The translations under genes were made by a program, and so were the position numbers. The notes beneath the pieces were generated by a model. It ran no database searches. It was not told where the DNA came from and saw nothing but the letters and a program-made list of their open reading frames with translations. A stretch of DNA of 10,806 nucleotides. Origin: Acidobacteriota bacterium. Lineage in GTDB: Bacteria > Acidobacteriota > Vicinamibacteria > Marinacidobacterales > SMYC01. Below, piece after piece: positions 1-6,833 of this stretch; positions within the stretch are counted from its first letter, which is position 1, and the number at the start of each line of letters is the position of its first letter. The stretch spans positions 1-10,806 of the forward strand of contig JAJCXL010000440.1 in the NCBI GenBank assembly GCA_029263435.1, read 5' to 3'.

Positions 1-123
1 GTGGCTTGCGGACCTTGTTACAAGACGCGCTGCCCCGGTTATGACAACGTGTGTATGACCCGCATCGAAGTCGAAGATGTCATGGCCGCGGTGAAGCGCC
101 AGCTGGAGCGCTCGAGCGCGTGA
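1..123 (+). CDS. C-terminal end of a GT9-family (ADP-heptose:LPS heptosyltransferase-like) glycosyltransferase, 5'-truncated
   Basis: Only the last 40 codons are in the window, in frame 1, ending at TGA 121-123; the true start lies upstream, so the initial GTG is an internal valine codon. The fragment reads VACGPCYKTRCPGYDNVCM followed by TRIEVEDVMAAV. This cysteine-rich C-x2-C-x4-C-x6-CM pattern followed by an I-x-V-E-x-V helix is the usual C-terminal signature of GT9 heptosyltransferases (WaaF/RfaF and relatives), which add heptose to the inner core of LPS at the cytoplasmic face of the inner membrane. The stop overlaps the GTG start of the next gene (GTGA), indicating cotranscription and translational coupling. 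The subfamily (WaaC, WaaF, WaaQ or other) cannot be decided from so short a tail. Confidence 0.72.
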   Translation: MACGPCYKTRCPGYDNVCMTRIEVEDVMAAVKRQLERSSA

Positions 124-752
124 TCGATCTCGATTCGATACGAGACACGCCGCTGATGCGGGAGCCGTTCGACCACCTCGTGGTCCCGCATTTCATCGAC
201 CGCGACGCTCTCGCCGCGATCCACCCGGACTTTCCGGTCGTCAATAACGGCGGAAGCTTCCCTTTGAGCGAGCTATCGTGCGGGTCGAGCTTCCGGGCTC
301 TCGTCGACGAGCTACAGGGAGACGCCCTTCGCTCGGCGGTCGGGGCCAAGTTCGACCTCGATCTCACCGAGCGTCCTACCCTGCTGACCGTGCGAGGCCA
401 GGCTCGTGCGAAAGACGGTCGCATTCACACGGACGCGAAGTGGAAGCTCGTCACCCTCTTGTTGTACTTGAACCGTGAGTGGCCTCACGCGGGCGGGCAT
501 CTCAGGCTCTTGCGCACGAACGCGTCTCTCGAGGATTTTGCGGCCGACGTCGCACCGGTGGACGCCACCGCTGTGTTGTTTCGCTGTACCGACGATGCGT
601 GGCATGGGCACACGCCTCATGTCGGAGAACGACGAGCCGTGCAGGTCAACTGGGTCGAGAACGAGAGCTGGCTCCTCCGAGAGCAAAAACGCCACCGGTG
701 GTCATCCAGGATCAAGCGGATTTGGAGCGGCTCTCGAGCTCCCAGAGCTTAG
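120..752 (+). CDS. 2-oxoglutarate/Fe(II)-dependent oxygenase (2OG-FeII_Oxy family) in an LPS locus
   Basis: A 210-residue protein if started at GTG 120, which overlaps the preceding stop as GTGA and has GGAG at 105-108; an ATG at 156 is a later alternative. The double-stranded beta-helix core is recognisable. HTD supplies the first two iron ligands (H103, D105). The strand TLLLYLN (112-118) and a GGHLRLL segment (125-131) follow. The distal histidine lies in WHGH (H162 or H164), and the ERR arginine (R171/R172) is placed to bind the 2-oxoglutarate carboxylate. The ERRAVQVNWV end is typical of the family. No signal peptide or membrane segment is seen, so it is probably cytoplasmic. Its place between two LPS glycosyltransferases suggests it hydroxylates an LPS or glycan sugar, by analogy with the Kdo hydroxylase KdoO, but the substrate is inference. 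Its last 41 bases overlap the opposing gene. Confidence 0.82.
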   Translation: MIDLDSIRDTPLMREPFDHLVVPHFIDRDALAAIHPDFPVVNNGGSFPLSELSCGSSFRALVDELQGDALRSAVGAKFDLDLTERPTLLTVRGQARAKDGRIHTDAKWKLVTLLLYLNREWPHAGGHLRLLRTNASLEDFAADVAPVDATAVLFRCTDDAWHGHTPHVGERRAVQVNWVENESWLLREQKRHRWSSRIKRIWSGSRAPRA

Positions 753-1467
753 CGTACTTGCTGAAGGAGTAGAACGCGCTCGTCACGGCCATGATGATGC
801 CGTTCTTCCCATCGAGAAGGCCACCTTTGAGCACCAAATCTCGCACGATCGACAGCGGCATGACGAACAACAGCTTGGAGACGGAGGCTCTCTTTCCGCG
901 ACGGTAGAGCTCCTCCGCTGCCGTCGTCGCATAGGCATCGTTTTTCCGGATCCGATGGCTGACCGACTCGGTCGTGAAGTGATGGAGCTCGCCCTCGAGA
1001 CGCTCGACGGGCCCCTCCACGAGGACGCGCTCGTGAACGGGATGGTCCGACACGCGACCTTTGCTCCGTTGAAAGAGGCGCTCGACCTGGTGCGGTCGTC
1101 CCGCTCCATAACGAAGGCGTTCCCCGCAGAAGTAATTCACCCGAAGCATCGAGTAGCCCGAGACCGAGCCCATCGTCTGAGAGGCCTCTTGGATGGCCCG
1201 GCCGAGGGTCTCGTCGACGACTTCGTCGGCGTCGAGAAACAAGATCCAATCGCCTTCCGCGTGATCGAGCGCGAAGTTTTTCTGGTGCCCGTACCCCTGC
1301 CAGTTCGGCTGAAGCATCACGCGCGCGCCGAGCTTTGCCGCGAGCTCACGCGTTCCGTCGGTGGAGCCCGAGTCCACCACGAGAACGGCATCCGCGAAGG
1401 AAACCGCGGCCAAGGTGCGTTCGAGTAAATGTGCCGCATTCTGAGTAATCAGAACGACTGTGAGCAT
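712..1467 (-). CDS. GT2 glycosyltransferase, WaaE/KdtX-like LPS core glycosyltransferase
   Basis: A 251-residue GT-A-fold glycosyltransferase. It opens with a typical GT2 strand (MLTVVLITQN), then DSGSTDGT (32-39) for nucleotide binding. QKNFALDHAEGDWILFLDADE (62-82) carries the DxD metal/nucleotide-sugar motif at D79-A80-D81. A VHER motif (144-147) lies in the acceptor half, and the C-terminal third (about 197-240) is hydrophobic and probably membrane-associated. This arrangement matches the WaaE/KdtX family of LPS inner-core glycosyltransferases, which add glucose or a similar sugar to a core heptose in the cytoplasm. The ATG at 1467 has AAGG a few bases upstream but almost no leader. The stop (TGA, 714-712) lies inside the convergent oxygenase gene. 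The family is secure; the exact sugar and linkage are not. Confidence 0.88.
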   Translation of the reverse strand: MLTVVLITQNAAHLLERTLAAVSFADAVLVVDSGSTDGTRELAAKLGARVMLQPNWQGYGHQKNFALDHAEGDWILFLDADEVVDETLGRAIQEASQTMGSVSGYSMLRVNYFCGERLRYGAGRPHQVERLFQRSKGRVSDHPVHERVLVEGPVERLEGELHHFTTESVSHRIRKNDAYATTAAEELYRRGKRASVSKLLFVMPLSIVRDLVLKGGLLDGKNGIIMAVTSAFYSFSKYAKLWELESRSKSA

Positions 1468-1487
1468 GCGCCTTATAATAGCGGACC
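1468..1487. promoter_or_regulatory. Candidate bidirectional promoter core between divergent GT2 gene and purM
   Basis: Only 20 bases separate the two divergent start codons. They contain TTATAATA (1473-1480), which gives TATAAT at 1474-1479 on the plus strand and TATTAT at 1480-1475 on the minus strand. The plus-strand hexamer is a perfect sigma70 -10 element ending 8 bases before the purM GTG. The minus-strand one ends 7 bases before the glycosyltransferase ATG. If used, both transcripts would start at or within a few bases of their initiation codons. No good -35 hexamer is visible on either side, so the assignment rests on the -10 match, the AT-rich patch in GC-rich DNA and its position. 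Confidence 0.4.
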
Positions 1488-2486
<999 letters not shown>

Positions 2487-2497
2487 GCATCGTCCAT

Positions 2498-2503
2498 GAA
2501 GGG
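2498..2503 (+). promoter_or_regulatory. Shine-Dalgarno site deciding the purN start
   Basis: GAAGGG lies 5 bases before GTG 2509 and selects that GTG as the purN start. A nearby ATG at 2496 is in a different frame and cannot start purN. Confidence 0.65.
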
Positions 2504-2508
2504 TCTTC

Positions 2509-3114
2509 GTGAGCCGCACACTCGGGGTCTTGATCTCAGGGCGCGGCTCGAACCTCCAAGCGATCCTGGATGCCATCGAACGTGGCGATCTCGACGCCCG
2601 CATCGGGGTCGTCATCAGTAACGTCTCGGGAGCGGCGGGACTGGCTCGCGCCGAGAAGGCTTCGGTGCCCACCGCCGTCTTGTCCCATCAAGACTACGGC
2701 TCCCGCGAAGCTTTCGACGAGGCCCTGCTCGAACGTCTGGACGAGAGCGAGGTCGACCTCGTGTGCCTCGCCGGCTTCATGCGCATCCTCTCTCCAGTCT
2801 TGGTGCGCGCGTTTCCCAACCGCATCCTGAACATCCACCCGTCCCTCTTGCCAGCGTTCACAGGGCTACATGCTCAGCGACAAGCGGTAGCGCACGGCGT
2901 CAAGCTCAGCGGATGCACCGTGCATCTGGTCGATGAAGAGCTCGACCACGGTCCGATCGTGCTTCAATCCGCGGTTCACGTCGATGACCAGGACGACGAG
3001 GATACGCTTGCGGCGCGCATCCTGGAGCAGGAGCACGCCCTCTACCCGAAGGCGATTCAGCTCGTCCTCGACGGCCGTGTCGTTATCGAAGGCCGGCGGG
3101 CCCGGATCTCTTGA
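2509..3114 (+). CDS. purN: Phosphoribosylglycinamide formyltransferase 1 (GAR transformylase)
   Basis: A 201-residue PurN. It transfers the formyl group from 10-formyltetrahydrofolate to GAR, the third step of de novo purine synthesis. The phosphate-binding GRGSN loop is at 11-15. The catalytic triad is visible: N108 and H110 in NIHPSLLPAFTG and D146 in VDEELDHGPI (equivalent to N106/H108/D144 of the E. coli enzyme). CLAGFMRILSP (86-96) is the conserved folate-pocket strand. Length is normal for the short, folate-dependent enzyme, and nothing resembles the ATP-grasp PurT alternative. It starts at GTG 2509 behind a good ribosome-binding site, 22 bases after purM. Its TGA (3112-3114) overlaps the ATG of tyrS, so the three genes are probably one transcript. 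Confidence 0.97.
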   Translation: MSRTLGVLISGRGSNLQAILDAIERGDLDARIGVVISNVSGAAGLARAEKASVPTAVLSHQDYGSREAFDEALLERLDESEVDLVCLAGFMRILSPVLVRAFPNRILNIHPSLLPAFTGLHAQRQAVAHGVKLSGCTVHLVDEELDHGPIVLQSAVHVDDQDDEDTLAARILEQEHALYPKAIQLVLDGRVVIEGRRARIS

Positions 3115-4283
3115 TGCTCATCGAAGAACAGATCGCCTACCTGACCAAAGGCGCGGTCGACGTCGTCACGCCTGAGGCGATAAAGAAAAAGCTCGAGTCG
3201 AAAAAGACTCTCAAAGTAAAAGTGGGTTTCGATCCCTCCGCACCGGATATCCATCTCGGCCATACGGTGTTGATGCGAAAGATGAAGCACTTTCAAGACC
3301 TCGGGCACGACGTGGTGTTTCTCATCGGCGATTTCACCGGCCTCATCGGCGACCCCACCGGCAAGTCGAAGACCCGCCCGGTGCTCACGCGCGAGGAGAT
3401 CCTCCAAAACGCGGAGACCTATAAAGAGCAGGTGTTCAAGATCCTCGATCCGGTCAAGACCATCGTCGACTTCAACAGTCGCTGGCTCGGGGCGCTCGGA
3501 AGCGAGGGTTTCATTCGCCTGGCCTCGCGCTACAACGTCGCGCGTATGCTGGAGCGAGACGATTTCAAGAAACGCTACGGATCGCAGCAGCCGATAGCGA
3601 TCCACGAATTCTTGTATCCCCTGGCTCAGGCTTACGATTCGGTCTTCCTCGAAGCGGATTTCGAGCTCGGAGGCACCGACCAGCTCTTCAATCTCCTCGT
3701 GGGCCGGGACATCATGCCGAAATACGATCTCGAGCCGCAGGTGGTGTTGACGACACCTCTTCTCGAAGGTCTCGACGGCGTGGACAAGATGTCCAAGAGC
3801 CTCGGAAACTATGTCGGCGTGAACGAGCCGCCTGCCGATATGTTCGGCAAGCTGATGTCGATCTCCGACGAGCTCATGTGGAAATATTACGAGCTCCTCA
3901 CCGATCTCAGTCTGGCGCAGATCGAGGCCTTGAAGGCCGGCGGAGACCCCATGAGCACGAAGATGGGCCTCGCCAGGCGCATTATCACGGACTTCCACTC
4001 CAAAGAGGCGGCGGACGAAGCCCAGCTGCATTTCGATAGCGTCATCCGGAACAAAGAAGCTCCCGGCGAGATGCCGGAGCATCGGGCCGCCGTTCCGCTG
4101 CAGCTCTCTCGTTTGATGACCGACGCCGCACTCGCCGGCTCGAGAAGCGAAGCCCGGAGGCTCATCCAGCAAGGCGCGGTCTCGATCGACGGAGAGAAAG
4201 TCTCCGAAGATCGTGAGATCGCGGGCGGTCCGGACTTCGTCCTCAAAGTCGGAAAACGACGCTACGCCAGGATCACGTCGTAG
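3114..4283 (+). CDS. tyrS: Tyrosyl-tRNA synthetase, KMSKS type
   Basis: A 389-residue class I tyrosyl-tRNA synthetase that attaches tyrosine to tRNA-Tyr using ATP. The Rossmann domain holds the HIGH-type signature as HLGH (47-50) after KVGFDPSAPDI. IGDFTGLIGDPTGKS (71-85), YPLAQAYDS (168-176) and the tyrosine-pocket segment FELGGTDQLFNLL (183-195) follow. KMSKS is at 225-229. An S4 RNA-binding domain closes the protein (about 330-388: LSRLMTDAALAGSRSEARRL, then GAVSIDGEKV). The KMSKS sequence and HLGH place it in the TyrZ-like bacterial subfamily rather than the KFGKT-bearing E. coli type. ATG 3114 overlaps the purN stop as TGATG; an in-frame TTG at 3111 is a less likely start. Presence in a purine operon is probably a matter of shared growth-linked expression. 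Confidence 0.96.
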   Translation: MLIEEQIAYLTKGAVDVVTPEAIKKKLESKKTLKVKVGFDPSAPDIHLGHTVLMRKMKHFQDLGHDVVFLIGDFTGLIGDPTGKSKTRPVLTREEILQNAETYKEQVFKILDPVKTIVDFNSRWLGALGSEGFIRLASRYNVARMLERDDFKKRYGSQQPIAIHEFLYPLAQAYDSVFLEADFELGGTDQLFNLLVGRDIMPKYDLEPQVVLTTPLLEGLDGVDKMSKSLGNYVGVNEPPADMFGKLMSISDELMWKYYELLTDLSLAQIEALKAGGDPMSTKMGLARRIITDFHSKEAADEAQLHFDSVIRNKEAPGEMPEHRAAVPLQLSRLMTDAALAGSRSEARRLIQQGAVSIDGEKVSEDREIAGGPDFVLKVGKRRYARITS

Positions 4284-4304
4284 CGGACGCTCCTCCGGAC
4301 GATC

Positions 4305-4333
4305 GGTGGGCGTTTGCTTCCACCTACGCCCAT
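4305..4333 (+). terminator. Possible hairpin downstream of tyrS (weak terminator candidate)
   Basis: TGGGCGT (4307-4313) pairs with ACGCCCA (4326-4332) around a 12-base loop. A competing hairpin uses GGTGG (4305-4309) and CCACC (4320-4324). No clear T-run follows (the next bases are TCTGTAATTATG), so if it ends transcription it is not a textbook intrinsic terminator. It sits 22 bases after the tyrS stop, where an operon end is expected. Confidence 0.28.
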
Positions 4334-4340
4334 CTGTAAT

Positions 4341-4346
4341 TATGAT
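4341..4346 (+). promoter_or_regulatory. Candidate -10 element for the DUF1592/DUF1552/ankyrin operon
   Basis: TATGAT (5 of 6 matches to TATAAT) lies in the only AT-rich patch of the 126-base gap between tyrS and the next gene (TGTAATTATGATT). A start site about 7 bases downstream would give a leader of roughly 55-60 bases to ATG 4410. No convincing -35 is seen (TTGCTT at 4314-4319 is 21 bases away). This is a position-based suggestion only. Confidence 0.3.
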
Positions 4347-4409
4347 TGGCTGAGTCCGGCGCTGCCTGAGGCTTGCGTTTACGGGTGCTCGCGACGCCAA
4401 CGAAACGAG

Positions 4410-6812
4410 ATGGAAATGAAGTCTGCACGAGCCGCATTTCTTGGCCCATGGGTCGCTTTGTCGAGCCTGGCGCTGAGCGCCGTCGCCGCGGCCCAACCCC
4501 CATCCGAGCTCAATCCAATCCTGCAGCGCTACTGCGTCGGGTGCCACAATGACGTCACGCTCTTGGGGAATCTCTCCCTCGAGACGTTCGACGTCGCCGC
4601 CGCGGCCAGCCACGCCGAGACTGCCGAGAAGATGATCGTGAAGCTTCGTGCCGGCATGATGCCGCCGCCGGATGCGGACCGACCGGATGCGGACACGCTG
4701 TTGACGCTCGTCTCGACCCTCGAGTCCCTCGTGGATCAGGCCGCTTCGGAAGCGCCCAATCCAGGCTCGCGTCGATTTCAGCGGCTGAACCGTGCTGAGT
4801 ACGAAAGAGTGGTGGAAGACCTGCTCTCGCTCGAGATCGATGCCAGTCGGTGGCTGCCCGCGGACACCTATCTCGGCGCCTTCGACAACATGTCGGCCGC
4901 GCAGCGGCTGTCGACGACCCTTCTCGAGGCCTACATGAGGGCCGCGAGCGAAGTCAGCCGGCTCGCGGTAGGAAATCCGAACGCGTTTCCGAGCAGTACG
5001 AAGTACACGAACCCGATCGAGGTCTCCCAGCACGCCTGGGATCACCTCGAAGGCGCCCCCTTGGGCACTCGAGGCGGGATGGTCATCACGCATGATTTCC
5101 CGTCGGACGGGGAATACGTCTTCACCGTCGAGACACTGTTCGGAAACGGCGTCGGCTTCGAAGACATCGACATCTCCATCGACGGAGAGGGCGTCGCGCT
5201 ATTGGGTCTGCCCCACGGCGACGACAAGAGCGTTCCGATCCGAACCGAGCCGATTTTCGTTCGCGCCGGACAACGACGCGTCGCGGCGGCGTTCGTTCGA
5301 AACATCGAAGGGCCCTATGACGATCGATTGAGTCCCCACGCGTGGAGCTTCGTCGGAGGTGAAGACTCCCAAGCGTGGGCGAATTACGGCATCACCGCCC
5401 TCCCGCATTTGAGCGACCTCATCATCACGGGTCCCGAGCGCCCCGTCGGCGTGTCCCGGACCGCGAGCCGAGACGTCGTCTTCAGCTGTCAGCCGAGCTC
5501 TCCCCGGGAGGAGCGTCCCTGCGCCGAAGAGATCCTGAATCGATTGGCGAGCCAAGCCTACCGAAAACCCGTCACCGCAGAAGACTTGGCGGGTCCCTTG
5601 AGTTTCTATGAGCGAGCGGCCTCGGAAGAGGGCTTCGAGATCGGCATCCGCACCGCGCTTCAGGCACTTCTGGCGAGTCCGCAGTTCATTTTTCGGCTCG
5701 AAGAAAAACCCGCAGGTGTACGTCCGGGCTCGAGCTATCGGGTCAGCGATGTGGACCTGGCCTCTCGGCTCGCGTTCTTCTTGTGGGCCACGAACCCCGA
5801 TGAAGAGCTGCTCGAGCTCGCCGCTCAGGACCGCCTCTCCGACCCCGAGATTCTGGAGGGTCAAGTCCTCCGGATGCTCCGCGATCCCCGCTCCGAAGCG
5901 CTCTCCACTCGGTTTGCGTCGCAATGGCTCAGACTTCAAGACGCCCACGACAACCATCCGGAGCCTTACCTCTATCCCGACTACACGGGGCAGCTGGGTG
6001 ATGACTTGATTCGAGAGACGCAGCTCTTCTTCGACGATCTCGTTCGTGAAGACCGAAGCCTCACGGATCTTTTCTCCGCGGACTACACGTTCGTGAACGA
6101 GCGGGTGGCGCGCCACTACGGCATTCCGGACGTCGCCGGTGAAGAGTTTCGCCGAGTGAGCTACCCGGATGAGAGCCGTCGAGGCGTACTCGGACACGCC
6201 AGTGTGCTCCTCCTCACGTCGATGTCGGCGCGTACCTCGCCGGTGCTGCGCGGGAAGTGGGTCATGGAAGTCCTGATGGGAACGCCGCCGCCCCCGCCAC
6301 CTCCGAACATTCCGGCTTTCGACGATACGGCGAGCTCTTCGGGCGGGCGTCGCCTCACGACGCGCGAGCGGCTGGAAACGCACCGGGCCAACCCTACGTG
6401 TCACTCGTGCCACCGTTTCATGGACCCGATCGGCTTGGCGCTCGATGGCTACGACGTCACCGGGAGGGTCAGGACCCGAGAATACGGCGTGCCGCTCGAT
6501 ACGAGAGGCACTTACTATGACGGCACCGATGTGAGCACCGCGGCTGAGCTCACCCGCGTCCTGATGAAACGGCCCATCCCGCTGGTGAGAAATTTCACCG
6601 CCAATCTCTTGGCCTACGCCATGGGGCGCCGGGCGGAGTACTTCGACCAGCCCGAGATCCGAGAGATCGTGCGGGCAGCGGAAGCACGAGACTATCGAAT
6701 GTCCGCGTTCATCATGGGCGTCGTGAAAAGCGATCCGTTTCAACTGGCGAGGGCCCAGGACGGCTCCGCGACCAAGACCGACCAAGTTCAACAGGACCAG
6801 CAGTTTCAGTAG
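4410..6812 (+). CDS. Exported DUF1592-family protein (DUF1587/1595/1592/1588/1585 architecture) with two CXXCH haem-c motifs
   Basis: An 800-residue protein started at ATG 4410 (ATG 4416 is equally possible; the long open frame upstream has no plausible start). Residues 1-29 form a Sec signal peptide with a hydrophobic core ending AVAAAQ. A cytochrome c-like segment follows, with CVGCH (42-46) and the later AGMMPPP (81-87), whose Met can be the second haem ligand. By similarity to known Planctomycete-type modules, DUF1587 lies at about 121-185 (LNRAEYERVVEDLL), then a beta-rich region at 200-340. DUF1595 is at about 370-430 (YRKPVTAEDL, LLASPQFIFRLE), DUF1592 at 445-575 (ASRLAFFLWATNPDEELL, FVNERVARHYGI), DUF1588 at 588-685 (RGVLGHASVL, a seven-proline run at 626-632, then CHSCHRFMDPIG from 664) and DUF1585 at 705-780. 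C664/C667/H668 form a second CXXCH. The tail is glutamine-rich. It should act in the periplasm or at the surface, perhaps in electron transfer; no reaction is established. The DUF1552 gene follows after 21 bases. Confidence 0.88.
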   Translation: MEMKSARAAFLGPWVALSSLALSAVAAAQPPSELNPILQRYCVGCHNDVTLLGNLSLETFDVAAAASHAETAEKMIVKLRAGMMPPPDADRPDADTLLTLVSTLESLVDQAASEAPNPGSRRFQRLNRAEYERVVEDLLSLEIDASRWLPADTYLGAFDNMSAAQRLSTTLLEAYMRAASEVSRLAVGNPNAFPSSTKYTNPIEVSQHAWDHLEGAPLGTRGGMVITHDFPSDGEYVFTVETLFGNGVGFEDIDISIDGEGVALLGLPHGDDKSVPIRTEPIFVRAGQRRVAAAFVRNIEGPYDDRLSPHAWSFVGGEDSQAWANYGITALPHLSDLIITGPERPVGVSRTASRDVVFSCQPSSPREERPCAEEILNRLASQAYRKPVTAEDLAGPLSFYERAASEEGFEIGIRTALQALLASPQFIFRLEEKPAGVRPGSSYRVSDVDLASRLAFFLWATNPDEELLELAAQDRLSDPEILEGQVLRMLRDPRSEALSTRFASQWLRLQDAHDNHPEPYLYPDYTGQLGDDLIRETQLFFDDLVREDRSLTDLFSADYTFVNERVARHYGIPDVAGEEFRRVSYPDESRRGVLGHASVLLLTSMSARTSPVLRGKWVMEVLMGTPPPPPPPNIPAFDDTASSSGGRRLTTRERLETHRANPTCHSCHRFMDPIGLALDGYDVTGRVRTREYGVPLDTRGTYYDGTDVSTAAELTRVLMKRPIPLVRNFTANLLAYAMGRRAEYFDQPEIREIVRAAEARDYRMSAFIMGVVKSDPFQLARAQDGSATKTDQVQQDQQFQ

Positions 6813-6833
6813 GCCAGCGAGGGGAACCAGACC

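Noticed and set aside
475..1428. 317-codon plus-strand frame opposite the GT2 glycosyltransferase
   Set aside because: The minus strand has clear DSGSTDGT and DxD motifs; the plus-strand translation has no recognisable fold and overlaps the oxygenase gene in another frame.
4314..4409. 32-codon N-terminal extension of the DUF1592 protein from TTG 4314
   Set aside because: It would bury the signal peptide behind an unusual Cys/Trp-containing leader and overlap the candidate hairpin and promoter. ATG 4410 or 4416 gives a normal exported N-terminus.
3057..5093. 678-codon open frame on the minus strand across tyrS, the tyrS-DUF1592 gap and the start of the DUF1592 gene
   Set aside because: It lies opposite two well-supported genes, its translation is Arg/Glu/His-rich with no recognisable domain, and long antisense frames are common in GC-rich codon-biased DNA. 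Its crossing of the intergenic gap without a stop is mildly curious but not evidence of a gene.
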